Positions 54,712 through 63,905 are shown, numbered from the stretch's first letter. The stretch is 64,000 bases of DNA from an uncultured Prevotellaceae bacterium (GCA_900318335.1 ONKF01000005.1:23266-87265); one strand, 5' to 3'. Notes: generated by a model from the sequence alone, not told the origin. A program made the numbers and translations.

Positions 54712-56643
54712 TTATTTCACTTCCTCATAGGTTGTGTCTTCTACGTTGTCACCACCCTGGTTGGGAGCGCCACCCTGCTGGGGACCGGCGTTGAAGCCTG
54801 CACCACCCATGTTGCTGGGATCGAAGCCTGCACCGGGCTGGCCCTGTGCGCCACCTGCCTGCTGATACATCTTCTCGAACAGCGAGTTGAGCTCAGCGGT
54901 TGCGGTGTCGATTGCAGCCAGGTCTTGGCTCTTGTGAGCGTCTTTCAGCTTGTTCAAGGCGCTTTCGATCTGGCCCTTAATGTCGGCGGGAAGCTTGTCG
55001 CCACTGTCCTTGAGGACCTTCTCGGTTTGGAAGATGAGGGCGTCGGCGCCGTTAATCTTGTCGATGCGCTCCTTCTCGGCGGCATCGGCTGCGGCGTTGG
55101 CGGTAGCCTCGTCCTTCATGCGCTGGATCTCGGCGTCGCTCAGACCACTGGAGGCCTCGATGCGGATGCTCTGCTCCTTGCCGGTAGCCTTGTCCTTGGC
55201 GCTCACGTTCATGATACCGTTGGCATCAACCTCAAAGGTGACCTCGATCTGCGGAATGCCACGGGGAGCGGGAGCGATGCCATCGAGGTGGAAGCGACCC
55301 AGGGTCTTGCAGTCCTTAGCCATGGGACGCTCACCCTGCAGCACGTGGATTTCTACCTCGGGCTGGTTGTCGGCAGCGGTCGAGAAGACCTGACTGCGAC
55401 GGGCGGGAATTGTGGTGTTGGCCTCGATGAGCTTGGTCATCACGCCACCCAGGGTCTCGATACCCACACTCAGGGGAACTACGTCGAGCAGCAGCACGTC
55501 CTTGACGTCACCGGTGAGCACTCCGCCCTGGATAGCGGCACCCACTGCTACCACCTCGTCGGGGTTCACACCCTTAGAGGGAGCCTTGCCAAAGAATTTC
55601 TCTACCACCTGCTGAACGGCGGGGATACGGGTCGAACCACCCACGAGGATCACCTCGTTGATGTCGCTGGTGCTCAAGCCAGCGTCGGCCAGGGCCTTGC
55701 GGCAGGGTTCGATAGTGCTCTGGATCAGGTCGTCACACAGTTGCTCAAACTTGGCACGCGACAGGGTCTTTACCAGGTGCTTGGGCATACCATCGAGCTG
55801 GGTGATATAAGGCAGGTTGATCTCGGTACTGGTCGAGCTGGAGAGCTCAATCTTGGCCTTCTCGGCAGCCTCTTTCAGGCGCTGCAGGGCCATGGGATCC
55901 TTGCGCAGGTCCATACCGTTCTCCTGCTGGAACTCGTCGGCAAGCCAAGTAATGATGCGCTGGTCGAAGTCGTCACCACCCAGGTGGGTGTCACCATTGG
56001 TGGCCTTTACCTCGAAGACGCCGTCGCCCAATTCGAGGATAGAGATATCAAATGTACCACCACCCAAGTCAAACACGGCAATCCTCTTGTCGCTGTTGTC
56101 CTTGTCCAGGCCATAGGCCAGAGCGGCTGCGGTGGGCTCGTTCACGATGCGCTGCACCTTGAGGCCGGCAACCTCGCCAGCTTCCTTGGTGGCCTTGCGC
56201 TGAGCGTCGTTGAAGTAGGCAGGCACGGTGATGACAGCCTCGTCAACGGTGGTTCCCAGGTAATCCTCGGCGGTCTTCTTCATCTTCTGAAGAATCATGG
56301 CCGAAATCTCTTGCGGAGTGTACTGGCGGCCAGCGATCTCAACGCGGGGCTGATTGCTGCCGTTGTTCACTACCTTGTAGGGCATACGCTCCACATCCTT
56401 CAGGACATGGTCAAACTGCTCGCCCATGAAGCGCTTGATGGAAAATACGGTACCCGTGGGGTTCATGATGGCCTGACGCTTAGCGGGATCACCCACGATG
56501 CGCTCGCCGCCATCCTTGAAGGCAACTACCGAAGGAGTCGTGTTACGGCCTTCACTGTTGGGAATTACAACAGGCTTGGAGCCTTCCAGAACCGAAACAC
56601 AGGAGTTAGTTGTTCCTAAATCGATACCAATAATCTTACCCAT
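54712..56643 (-). CDS. dnaK: Chaperone DnaK (Hsp70)
   Basis: ATP-driven chaperone with DnaJ and GrpE. The 643-residue protein has the N-terminal signature [13 protein letters not shown], the second signature [16 protein letters not shown] and the third [17 protein letters not shown]. The substrate domain starts near [17 protein letters not shown], and a Gly/Gln-rich tail ends in EDTTYEEVK. Length is normal. dnaJ and grpE are not adjacent in this window. Its upstream gap contains tandem short repeats and an inverted repeat. Confidence 0.98.
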   Translation of the reverse strand: MGKIIGIDLGTTNSCVSVLEGSKPVVIPNSEGRNTTPSVVAFKDGGERIVGDPAKRQAIMNPTGTVFSIKRFMGEQFDHVLKDVERMPYKVVNNGSNQPRVEIAGRQYTPQEISAMILQKMKKTAEDYLGTTVDEAVITVPAYFNDAQRKATKEAGEVAGLKVQRIVNEPTAAALAYGLDKDNSDKRIAVFDLGGGTFDISILELGDGVFEVKATNGDTHLGGDDFDQRIITWLADEFQQENGMDLRKDPMALQRLKEAAEKAKIELSSSTSTEINLPYITQLDGMPKHLVKTLSRAKFEQLCDDLIQSTIEPCRKALADAGLSTSDINEVILVGGSTRIPAVQQVVEKFFGKAPSKGVNPDEVVAVGAAIQGGVLTGDVKDVLLLDVVPLSVGIETLGGVMTKLIEANTTIPARRSQVFSTAADNQPEVEIHVLQGERPMAKDCKTLGRFHLDGIAPAPRGIPQIEVTFEVDANGIMNVSAKDKATGKEQSIRIEASSGLSDAEIQRMKDEATANAAADAAEKERIDKINGADALIFQTEKVLKDSGDKLPADIKGQIESALNKLKDAHKSQDLAAIDTATAELNSLFEKMYQQAGGAQGQPGAGFDPSNMGGAGFNAGPQQGGAPNQGGDNVEDTTYEEVK

Positions 56644-56719
56644 AATTAAAATCTCTCTTTCTTTATTTATTTTGTTTTTTAATGTTGTTAATTCTTTTTT
56701 GTTGTGAGTTTTGGTTTTT

Positions 56720-56752
56720 AGTCCTTAGTCCTTAGTCCTTAGTTGGTCCTTG
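56720..56752. repeat. Tandem heptamer AGTCCTT repeat upstream of dnaK
   Basis: Three exact AGTCCTT units (56720-56740) are followed by a diverged one. The 7-nt period is the same as in the AGTTTAR arrays. Confidence 0.65.
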
Positions 56753-56998
56753 GAAACCTAAACTCATGTGACTGCATGACACAAGTCAACGCCTGTAGTC
56801 ATGCAAACGGTGTGCCAACAATGGCAGGCTGACACAATGGCAGAAAACTGACACTCCTTATCCATATTACATATCAAAACTGGACTAAATTGCCGACTAA
56901 TGAGTGCGAACACACGGGTAAGCGGGCTGTGAGTACCGAAAACTAAAGTTTTTTTCAAGTTTTCTTGGAAAAACGCAAGCGGTTTCATACAATTTTGC

Positions 56999-57006
56999 TA
57001 CTTTTG
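56999..57006 (+). promoter_or_regulatory. -7 promoter box (TACTTTTG) for udk-lptB
   Basis: TACTTTTG, 68 nt before the udk ATG. Confidence 0.55.
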
Positions 57007-57074
57007 TGTGTTTGAATCGTGCCAAATGGTCACGGGACTACGTTTTCAATGAATTCTAAAAACAATTTAATTTT

Positions 57075-57698
57075 ATGATTATCATCGGTATTGCCGGCGG
57101 TACCGGCTCAGGCAAAACAACAGTAGTTCGCAAGATTATGGAGCGCCTTCCCGCAGGCGAGGTGGGTGTGATTTCCCAGGATTCCTATTATAAAGACTCA
57201 AGCCATGTCCCCGTGGAGGAGCGTCAGAACATCAACTTCGACGAACCCGCCGCATTTGACTGGAACCTGCTGCTCGAGCACGTGAAGATGCTCAAGAAGG
57301 GTGAATCTATCGAGATGCCCACCTACAGCTACCTGACATGCTCACGCCAGAAGGAGACCGTTCCCATGGGTCCGCACGACGTGGTGCTCATCGAGGGCAT
57401 TATGGCACTGAGCGATGCACGCCTGAGGAAGATGATGGACATCAAGGTGTTTGTTGACGCTGATGGTGACGACCGCCTGATCCGTGTCATCTCGCGTGAC
57501 TGCATCGAGCGTGGCCGCACTGCCGAGGCTGTCATCGACCGCTATCAGCGCGTGTTGAAGCCCATGCACCAGCTGCACATCGAGCCGACCAAGAAGTTTG
57601 CCAACATCATCATCCCCGAGGGCGGCAACAACGAGGTGGCCATCAACCTGATCACCGACTACATCAAGGGCCGCCTGACCACCAATAAGAAGAAATGA
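57075..57698 (+). CDS. udk: Uridine kinase
   Basis: Phosphorylates uridine and cytidine in pyrimidine salvage. The 207-residue P-loop kinase begins [20 protein letters not shown] (Walker A GGTGSGKT). It has the substrate stretch [21 protein letters not shown], and the lid-region Arg residues in [13 protein letters not shown]. Length is typical. Its stop codon overlaps the lptB start (ATGA), so the two are translationally coupled. Confidence 0.96.
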   Translation: MIIIGIAGGTGSGKTTVVRKIMERLPAGEVGVISQDSYYKDSSHVPVEERQNINFDEPAAFDWNLLLEHVKMLKKGESIEMPTYSYLTCSRQKETVPMGPHDVVLIEGIMALSDARLRKMMDIKVFVDADGDDRLIRVISRDCIERGRTAEAVIDRYQRVLKPMHQLHIEPTKKFANIIIPEGGNNEVAINLITDYIKGRLTTNKKK

Positions 57699-58546
57699 AG
57701 CTGCCCTGGCAACACAACGGCAAGCCTGCCGAGGGAAACAAGCCATCGGCCAAGCCGAGTGACAAGGAGACTGCGGCAAGATTGAACGCGGCAGGAGAAG
57801 CTGGCACGCTCGTGCTCAGCACCGATAATCTGGTGAAGAAATACCGCCAGCGCACCGTTGTTAACCATGTGTCAATCGACGTTCACCAAGGCGAGATTGT
57901 CGGTCTGCTGGGACCTAACGGTGCGGGCAAGACCACCACATTCTACATGACAACGGGACTTGTCACCCCCAATGAGGGACGCGTGTTTCTCAACGATGTT
58001 GACATCACTACCCTACCCGTTTACAAGCGTGCCCAACTGGGCATCGGCTACCTGCCTCAGGAGGCTTCGGTATTCCGCACCCTAAGCGTTGAGGACAATA
58101 TTCGCACCGTGCTTGAGATGACCGATTTCACTCCTGCCGAGCAGAAAGACCGCCTGGAACAGCTCATCAGCGAGTTCCACTTGCAGAAGGTGCGCAAGAA
58201 CCTGGGTAACCGTTTGTCGGGTGGTGAACGCCGCCGCACCGAGATTGCCCGAGGCTTGGCCATCAACCCGCGCTTCATCATGCTCGATGAGCCGTTTGCG
58301 GGTGTGGACCCCATTGCCGTCGAGGATATCCAGAGCATCGTCTATAGCCTGAAGAGCAAAAATATCGGCATCCTGATTACCGATCACAATGCCCCCGAAA
58401 CGTTAAGCATCACCGACAGGGCCTATCTGCTGTTTGAGGGCAAAATCCTGTTCCAGGGCACAAGCGAGGAACTTGCCGAAAATCCCACCGTGCGTGACAA
58501 GTACCTTGGCCACAACTTCATCTTCCGCCGCAAGCACTTCGACTGA
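57695..58546 (+). CDS. lptB: LPS export ABC transporter ATPase LptB
   Basis: Powers extraction of lipopolysaccharide from the inner membrane with LptF/G. The 283-residue protein has Walker [15 protein letters not shown]-loop [11 protein letters not shown], signature LSGGERRR and Walker [16 protein letters not shown], all with LptB-type wording. It carries an extra N-terminal stretch of about 40 Lys/Ala/Pro-rich residues before the ABC core ([10 protein letters not shown]). It overlaps udk by 4 nt. LptF/G/C are not nearby. Confidence 0.95.
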   Translation: MKLPWQHNGKPAEGNKPSAKPSDKETAARLNAAGEAGTLVLSTDNLVKKYRQRTVVNHVSIDVHQGEIVGLLGPNGAGKTTTFYMTTGLVTPNEGRVFLNDVDITTLPVYKRAQLGIGYLPQEASVFRTLSVEDNIRTVLEMTDFTPAEQKDRLEQLISEFHLQKVRKNLGNRLSGGERRRTEIARGLAINPRFIMLDEPFAGVDPIAVEDIQSIVYSLKSKNIGILITDHNAPETLSITDRAYLLFEGKILFQGTSEELAENPTVRDKYLGHNFIFRRKHFD

Positions 58547-58564
58547 TATGCTCGCTGCGCTCGC

Positions 58565-58594
58565 AGTTTAAAGTTTAGAGTTTAATGTTTAAAG
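58565..58594. repeat. Intergenic degenerate heptamer repeat (third array)
   Basis: AGTTTAA, AGTTTAG, AGTTTAA and TGTTTAA units directly after lptB; the last unit runs into the terminator's left arm. Confidence 0.7.
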
Positions 58595-58617
58595 AGGGGT
58601 TCCACGCTCCTCTTTTT
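58591..58617 (+). terminator. Intrinsic terminator of udk-lptB
   Basis: AAAGAGG (58591-58597) pairs with CCTCTTT (58609-58615), with a T-run to 58617. Confidence 0.75.
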
Positions 58618-58637
58618 ATCATCGTGGATTTTTCTTT

Positions 58638-60476
58638 TTATTTGTTGGTTTTCTGCTTATTGATGCGCCAGATGGTGCCCTCGATGAGTGAGCAGTAGAT
58701 GTCGCCAGTCGCGGGATCAAGTTCGAAGCCGTTGACCTCGCTGGAGCCCAGGCGATAGGTGAACTCCAGCTGATGGGTCCCTTCATTGACCACAGCCAGC
58801 ATGCCACGGCGGGAACCACAGTAGATGTAACCGTTATGCTCGAGCACAATGCAGGGGGCGTGCTCGTAGCCAAAGCCCAAATCCACCTTCCATAACAACT
58901 CATACCGGTCGCCCGTGCTCATGGCAACGAGTTCGCCGTCCATGGTTTTAGCATATGCCACCTTGCCATCGGCACATCGGCCGAGGCTCTCGCGCACTTT
59001 GTTATCGTTTTTCTCACGCCATAACTCCACACCGTTCTTGCGGTCGATAGCGGTGGTCACGCGGTCGGGTGCCACGATGACAACGCGTTCGGGCGTGACT
59101 ACTGGCACGACGTTGCCGGGGCTATACAGGTTCACATCCTTGCTGTTGTTCCACTGCCATTGCAGTGCACCCGTGCGGCGATTGAGCGAGCGCAAGTAGG
59201 TGTCCCATGCGCCGAAGATAACGTCATTGCCATCGGCAACAGGGGCAGCCTGGCAGTAGTTGTTGATATCATTATATTGCCATAGCAGGCGATGACGCTT
59301 CACATCCCATGCCTGGAACGTCTTGAAACCTCCTTGATAGAGGATGCCGTCCTTGACTACACCGTCGGCGACATAGGGGCCATCGGCTTCAAACTGCCAA
59401 ACGGGTTTCCCGGTCTTTTTGTCTAACCACACGAGACGCTTGTCGCTGGTGGGGAGCACGACATATTTGCCACCCACAGCAGGACGTGAGAACAGCATGG
59501 CGCCGGTCTTATACTGCCAGCGCAATTCGCCCGTTTTCTTATCCACGGCTTTGCAATAACCCAGCGAGTTCCCGAAGTAGATATTCCTCTCGTCAATCCC
59601 CACACGCGTGAAAATGGAGGCATTATCAGCCACCAAGCGCTCGATGGCAAAGTCTTTAGGCACCGTGTAGTGCTCTTCGGTAACTTGAGGCGCATAATAG
59701 TCGGTGTTGATACGGTAGGAGAACATCACCTCGGGGTCCTTGCCTATCACCTTATTATATATATAGATCCACTGGCGGTCCAGGTCGATGGTCATCAAGG
59801 TGTAACCATAGTTGCCGCCGCCCATGTCAAGCGCACGTACCATCACGCCATTGATGCCGTCGGTTTCATAGAGGCGCCAGCGGTGATAATGGCCACACTG
59901 ATGGGTGACGACAGGGTATTTCTTGAGAATATCGACATAGGAGCGGTAGTTGTCCAAGTCATCGAGAATGGGATAGTGGTTGACACTCAACACCCGCATG
60001 CCCGGCTTGACCATCACGTTGAGGGTGCTGTCGAGCCACAGGAGGTCTTCCTGCTTGATGTGCCCGTCGCCCATCTTCATGAACGGGCCGCAATTCATGC
60101 CCACGACCACCAGATTATCGACCGTGAACACAAAGCGGTCACTGCCCCACAGGTCGTTGAAGGTCTTGCAGGCACTCTGGCTCCAGTTATTCTCGTGGTT
60201 GCCGGGAATGACATACAACGGATGGGTGATACCGTCCAGGATGCCCTTGACATTGACCAGCTGCTCGTCGCTGCCCTCGTTGGTGAGGTCGCCTGTCATC
60301 ATCACGGCATCAACGTCGGTCGCGTTAATCTCGGCTACGGCTTCACGCAGTTTGCCCTCATTGGCATTGCCGGGAGTGACATGCACATCGCTCAGGATGG
60401 CCAATCTGACCACCCCACCCTGCACAGAAAGCGACAACATGACCGCCGCTAATAACAGAAACATCAATCTTCTCAT
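58638..60476 (-). CDS. Exported metallophosphoesterase fused to a PQQ-type beta-propeller
   Basis: A 612-residue protein with signal peptide MRRLMFLLLAAVMLSLSVQG; the ATG at 60474-60476 is used, as the -7 box at 60506-60513 lies inside the longer frame. Residues 25-270 are a calcineurin-like phosphoesterase: AILSDVHVT, MTGDLTNEG, IPGNHENNW, NHYPILDD and QCGHYHRW supply the two-metal site. From about residue 310 to the end are PQQ/BamB-like blades (YCKAVDKKTGELRWQYKTG, VWLDKKTGKPVWQFEADG, LRSLNRRTGALQWQWN). The pairing suggests a periplasmic or surface phosphatase with a binding propeller. Substrate unknown. Confidence 0.88.
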   Translation of the reverse strand: MRRLMFLLLAAVMLSLSVQGGVVRLAILSDVHVTPGNANEGKLREAVAEINATDVDAVMMTGDLTNEGSDEQLVNVKGILDGITHPLYVIPGNHENNWSQSACKTFNDLWGSDRFVFTVDNLVVVGMNCGPFMKMGDGHIKQEDLLWLDSTLNVMVKPGMRVLSVNHYPILDDLDNYRSYVDILKKYPVVTHQCGHYHRWRLYETDGINGVMVRALDMGGGNYGYTLMTIDLDRQWIYIYNKVIGKDPEVMFSYRINTDYYAPQVTEEHYTVPKDFAIERLVADNASIFTRVGIDERNIYFGNSLGYCKAVDKKTGELRWQYKTGAMLFSRPAVGGKYVVLPTSDKRLVWLDKKTGKPVWQFEADGPYVADGVVKDGILYQGGFKTFQAWDVKRHRLLWQYNDINNYCQAAPVADGNDVIFGAWDTYLRSLNRRTGALQWQWNNSKDVNLYSPGNVVPVVTPERVVIVAPDRVTTAIDRKNGVELWREKNDNKVRESLGRCADGKVAYAKTMDGELVAMSTGDRYELLWKVDLGFGYEHAPCIVLEHNGYIYCGSRRGMLAVVNEGTHQLEFTYRLGSSEVNGFELDPATGDIYCSLIEGTIWRINKQKTNK

Positions 60477-60505
60477 ATTGCACTCGATTTTAAGATTTTT
60501 CACTA

Positions 60506-60513
60506 CAAAGGTA
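60506..60513 (-). promoter_or_regulatory. -7 promoter box (TACCTTTG) for the metallophosphoesterase gene
   Basis: TACCTTTG on the minus strand, 29 nt before the chosen ATG. Confidence 0.7.
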
Positions 60514-60538
60514 ACCCATCCCCGACACTTGACCAAAA

Positions 60539-60570
60539 AACTGACAACTGAAAACTGACAACTGAAAACT
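60539..60570. repeat. Tandem 14-nt repeat AACTGACAACTGAA
   Basis: Two exact copies plus four bases, between divergent genes and 6 nt before the permease -7 box. Confidence 0.75.
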
Positions 60571-60576
60571 TTTCCC

Positions 60577-60584
60577 TAATTTTG
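60577..60584 (+). promoter_or_regulatory. -7 promoter box (TAATTTTG) for the permease gene
   Basis: TAATTTTG, 8 nt before the ATG at 60593, predicting a leader of only about 4 nt. Confidence 0.65.
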
Positions 60585-60592
60585 CACCCGTA

Positions 60593-61846
60593 ATGAATCA
60601 CGAACTGTTCATAGCACGGCGCATGGCCTTGAATGGCGAGCGGCAGAAAGGCTCTCCGAGTCTGACGGTCGCCCTTGTCGGCATTGTGCTCGCTGTGGTC
60701 GTGATGATTCTGTCCATTGCCATTGTCATGGGCTTCAAGGGCGAGATCACAGGTAAAATCATGAACCTGGATGCCCACTTGAGGGTGACCAATGCCGCAC
60801 TGGGCATCGACGACAACTATGCCACCGTCAACGGTCGCGAAGTGAAAGAGGCCATTGCGGCCGACAACTCCTTCATGCCGTTGATCGAGAGCATGAGCCT
60901 TGTGGCCGACAAGAGCGCTATCCTCAAGACCGACGAGGACTTCATGGGCATCATCATGCGCGGAGTGGATGAGGGTTACGACTTCGGTTACCTCCAGTCC
61001 CAGATGATCGAAGGCCAATCGCCTGCTGTGAGTGACACAGCATCGGGCAACCAGATTGCCATCTCCAAAACCGTGGCCGATCGCCTCAAGCTCCATGCAG
61101 GTGACAAGGTGCTCACTTATTTCATTGACAATAATATCAAGGTGAGGAACCTGATGGTTACGGGTGTGTTTGAAACCGACCTCGAGGCATTTGACAACGC
61201 CTATATCATTGGCGGCATCGGTATCGTGCAGGGCGTGAATGGTTGGCACGGCGACATGGGAACCCAGGTAGCCATCAACCTGAAGAACACCAGTGACCTC
61301 GAAGGCGACTCCTATCGCCTCTACTCCCTGCTTGCTGAGAGTACCGTGCAGCACGAGAGCAAGAATCTGTTTATCGTCACGACCACTCATCAAAACAACC
61401 TGCCCTTCTTTGCTTGGCTGCAGATGCTGGACATGAATGTCGTCATTATACTCACGCTGATGATGATCGTGGCCGCCTTCACGCTCATCTCGGCCATGTT
61501 GATGATTGTGCTGGAGCGCATCCGCATCATCGGCAACTTCAAGGCGATGGGTGCCACCAACGGATCTATACGCCGCATTTTCATCTATCTGACCGGCAAA
61601 CTCATCCTTAAGGCGCTCATCATCGGCAACGTCATCGGTATCGGTTTGGCCCTGCTGCAGCGCTATGGCCACATCGTACGCCTGGACCCCACGGCCTATT
61701 ATATGCCATACGTGCCCATCACCCTTAGCATTCCCGCTCTGGTGTTACTCAACGTGGGCATCATTGTGGTCTCTTACCTTACCCTGCTTGGTGCCAGCCA
61801 CATCATCTCGACCATCAAGCCCACCGCTACGATGCGCTTCGAGTAA
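60593..61846 (+). CDS. LolC/LolE-type ABC transporter permease (FtsX family)
   Basis: A 417-residue inner-membrane protein. It has an N-terminal ELFIARRMALN and one helix (LTVALVGIVLAVVVMILSIAI). A periplasmic MacB-like domain spans about residues 50-270. Three C-terminal helices of the FtsX domain follow, with ERIRIIGNFKAMGATNGSIRRIF, a motif of lipoprotein-releasing permeases. It probably works in lipoprotein sorting to the outer membrane. The ATPase partner (lolD) is not adjacent. Confidence 0.88.
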   Translation: MNHELFIARRMALNGERQKGSPSLTVALVGIVLAVVVMILSIAIVMGFKGEITGKIMNLDAHLRVTNAALGIDDNYATVNGREVKEAIAADNSFMPLIESMSLVADKSAILKTDEDFMGIIMRGVDEGYDFGYLQSQMIEGQSPAVSDTASGNQIAISKTVADRLKLHAGDKVLTYFIDNNIKVRNLMVTGVFETDLEAFDNAYIIGGIGIVQGVNGWHGDMGTQVAINLKNTSDLEGDSYRLYSLLAESTVQHESKNLFIVTTTHQNNLPFFAWLQMLDMNVVIILTLMMIVAAFTLISAMLMIVLERIRIIGNFKAMGATNGSIRRIFIYLTGKLILKALIIGNVIGIGLALLQRYGHIVRLDPTAYYMPYVPITLSIPALVLLNVGIIVVSYLTLLGASHIISTIKPTATMRFE

Positions 61847-61915
61847 CTATTATCATCCTACTCATCTATCCGTCCCCAAATACGGATGCCAACTAAAAAC
61901 TAAAATAGTGATAAT

Positions 61916-63377
61916 ATGAAAACTAACCAAATGAATCTCAAGGAAGAGGCAGCCCGTTGCCTGTTGTGTGAAAATGCGCCGTGTAGCCGCGCCTGCGGCA
62001 AGGGTGACGTGGCCCGTGCCATCCGTGCCGTGCGATTCGGCAACGAGGGCATTGCCCGCCAGTGGCTGGAAGGTTGCGACGAGGGCGACCTGGAGAAAGC
62101 CGAGCAAGCCTGCATCCACTATGACCGCCCCATCCGCATCAGGGAAATCCTGAGCCAGCTGCCCGAGGCGCCTCGTGCCGACCTGCCGAGCCTGGCCATC
62201 GACTTTTGCGGCATTCCATGCGAGAATCCGTTTTTCCTGGCATCGTCATCGATCTGCACCAACTACGAGATGGTGGCCCGTGCCTTTGATGCCGGCTGGG
62301 CAGGCGTCTTCTACAAGACCATCTGCCTGGATGACATCAACGAGGTATCGCCGCGCTTTGATGTCCTGCACCGTGAGGGTGACAAGGGTGATTTCACCGC
62401 CCTGCGCAACATGGAGCAGTTGAGCGAGAATCCCGTCGAAGTGGATTTTGACATCTTGAGCCGGCTCAAGAAGGACTACCCCAACAAGATTGTCGTTGCC
62501 TCCATCATGGGTTCTACCGAGGAGCAGTGGATTGAATTGGCCAAGATGGCCGAGGCTGCAGGGGTTGATGCTGTGGAGTTGAATTTCTCGTGTCCGCAGA
62601 TGCGTCTGGCTGGCATGGGCAGCGATGTAGGCCAAGACCCCGAGTTGGTGACTTTCTACACCGCCTATGTCAAACATTCCGTGTCCATTCCCGTCATTCC
62701 TAAGATGACACCCAACATCACAATGATGAGCAACCCCGCCATGGGTTCCTACTTTGCCGGTGCCGATGCAATCAGCGCAATCAACACCATCAAGAGCGTG
62801 ACTATGGACGAGCGTGCCGAGGTGTCGGGTCAATGGACTGTCTCAGGTCTCTGGACGCGCCGTCAAACCCATCGCCCTGCGCTTTATCCTCGAGATGTCC
62901 CAGAATCCTGTGATGAAGAACCTGCGCCTGAGCGGCATTGGTGGCATCGAGACGTGGCAAGACGCCCTCCAGTTCATCCAGCTGGGATGCAGCAACGTGC
63001 AGGTGTGCACCGCCGTCATGCAATATGGCTACCGCATCATCGACGACCTCATCCTGGGACTACAACACTACATGGCCAGCCGTGGCATTTCCAAGTTGTC
63101 AACGCTCGTGGGTGAGCAGTTGCCCCACTTTGTCAAGCCCAGCGACCTGGACCGCGACACTGTTGTATTCCCCATCTTCGGCGCCGAAAAGTGCATCGGC
63201 TGCGGCAGGTGCTACATCTCCTGCATGGACGGTGGCCACCAGGCCATCACCTTTGGCGACGACCGCAAGCCCCATCTCCTGGGCAGCAAGTGCGTTGGCT
63301 GCCACCTGTGCCGCCTCGTCTGCCCCACCGGCGCCATCGGCGTCTCAAAACGCGTCCCCAAGCGCAAAGCGAAATAA
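61916..63377 (+). pseudogene. Dihydropyrimidine dehydrogenase-like (PreA/DHOD family) with a 2-nt frameshift
   Basis: The intact form would be about 487 residues. An N-terminal helical Fe-S domain (CLLCENAPCSRACGKGDVARAI) leads to a flavin-binding dihydroorotate-dehydrogenase barrel (DFCGIPCENPFFLASS, VVASIMGS, VELNFSCPQM, NTIKSVTMDERAEVSG). A C-terminal double 4Fe-4S ferredoxin has CIGCGRCYISC and CVGCHLCRLVCPTGAI. The reading frame is lost at TCTCT (62848-62852). Restoring CT gives VSGLSGRAVKPIALRF, the expected sequence, in the next frame to the stop at 63375-63377. Without repair translation ends at 63115. Real decay, phase variation or a sequence error are all possible. Confidence 0.85.
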
Positions 63378-63436
63378 GACCAGCTCGTTAGCCTCACCAC
63401 ATCGATAAAAGGAAGACAAGAAGGACAATTTCCATT

Positions 63437-63466
63437 TGTGCTTCTTGTCTTTCTTGTTTTCAATAA
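63437..63466. repeat. Copy 2 of the 30-nt intergenic repeat
   Basis: 28 of 30 bases match 38271-38300. Here too it forms the right arm of a hairpin (left arm about 63411-63428), about 60 nt after a stop codon, so it may act as terminator. Confidence 0.75.
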
Positions 63467-63608
63467 TTTTCAGGTGATAGCTACAGGGTTGGCACATCAT
63501 TGGGAGGGGCCTCCTCTTGCAGAGTGAGGGTAAATGGTAGTTAGTATTATAGTAGTGTTACTGATGTAAATCTATCATTACCGCTTTAAGGTAATGTATC
63601 CTATCAGC

Positions 63609-63666
63609 AAGGACGGTTTTTATGATGGTTCCCATTGATAAGACCATCAAAAAACCGTCCTTTTTT
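63609..63666 (+). terminator. Strong intrinsic terminator without an adjacent gene
   Basis: Arms of about 20 bases (63609-63629 and 63643-63662) with one bulge are followed by TTTTTT. It lies 230 nt after the preA-like stop. Confidence 0.8.
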
Positions 63667-63729
63667 ACTCCAAAGAAAAATTTTTTGAAAAAAAGTTGGA
63701 TTTTTTCTTGTCAGTAACAGAAAAAGCAT

Positions 63730-63737
63730 TACTTTTG
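63730..63737 (+). promoter_or_regulatory. -7 promoter box (TACTTTTG) for tRNA-Gln
   Basis: TACTTTTG, 17 nt before the tRNA 5' end. Confidence 0.65.
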
Positions 63738-63754
63738 CAGTCGCAATTAGGAAT

Positions 63755-63825
63755 TGTCCTGTGGTGTAATGGTAGCACATCGGATTCTGGTTCCGCTTGC
63801 GAGGGTTCGAATCCTTCCAGGACAA
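63755..63825 (+). tRNA. tRNA-Gln (anticodon CTG)
   Basis: Folds into a cloverleaf. The acceptor TGTCCTG/CAGGACA is 7 bp, the D-arm GTG/CAC has loop TAATGGTAG, and the anticodon loop is TTCTGGT with CTG. The T-arm is GAGGG/CCTTC around TTCGAAT. It reads CAG codons. The CCA end is not encoded. A -7 box precedes it and a hairpin follows. Confidence 0.95.
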
Positions 63826-63831
63826 CAAGAG

Positions 63832-63860
63832 AGTGACCCTTAAACAAGGTCACTTTTTTT
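63832..63860 (+). terminator. Intrinsic terminator of tRNA-Gln
   Basis: AGTGACC (63832-63838) pairs with GGTCACT (63848-63854), followed by T to 63860. Confidence 0.85.
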
Positions 63861-63905
63861 ATGTAGATTCAATAACATTATTTAAAAGTTTAAACTGTTT
63901 TATTT

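Larger units (their letters stand above)
56644..57074. other. Gene-free divergent region between dnaK and udk
   Basis: Contains tandem AGTCCTT units (56720-56740), an 8-bp inverted repeat TGCATGAC/GTCATGCA (56773-56780 and 56798-56805), two copies of ACAATGGCAG (56818, 56834) and the udk -7 box. No CIRCE operator is seen. Confidence 0.55.
63378..63754. other. Gene-free region between preA-like gene and tRNA-Gln
   Basis: Contains the second copy of the 30-nt repeat hairpin, a small hairpin CATTACC/GGTAATG (about 63577-63597), a strong terminator at 63609-63666 with no gene directly before it, and the tRNA promoter. Confidence 0.6.

Noticed and set aside
54925-56619. 564-residue open frame opposite dnaK
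   Set aside because: Well-known type of shadow frame opposite dnaK; the real gene on the other strand is unambiguous.
56820-56950. CIRCE-type heat-shock operator upstream of dnaK
   Set aside because: ACTC and GAGTGC pieces exist, but the spacing is about 50 nt and the arms do not match TTAGCACTC-N9-GAGTGCTAA.
59550-59558. Second DnaA-like box TTATCCACG
   Set aside because: One mismatch and inside the metallophosphoesterase coding region; expected by chance in 64 kb.
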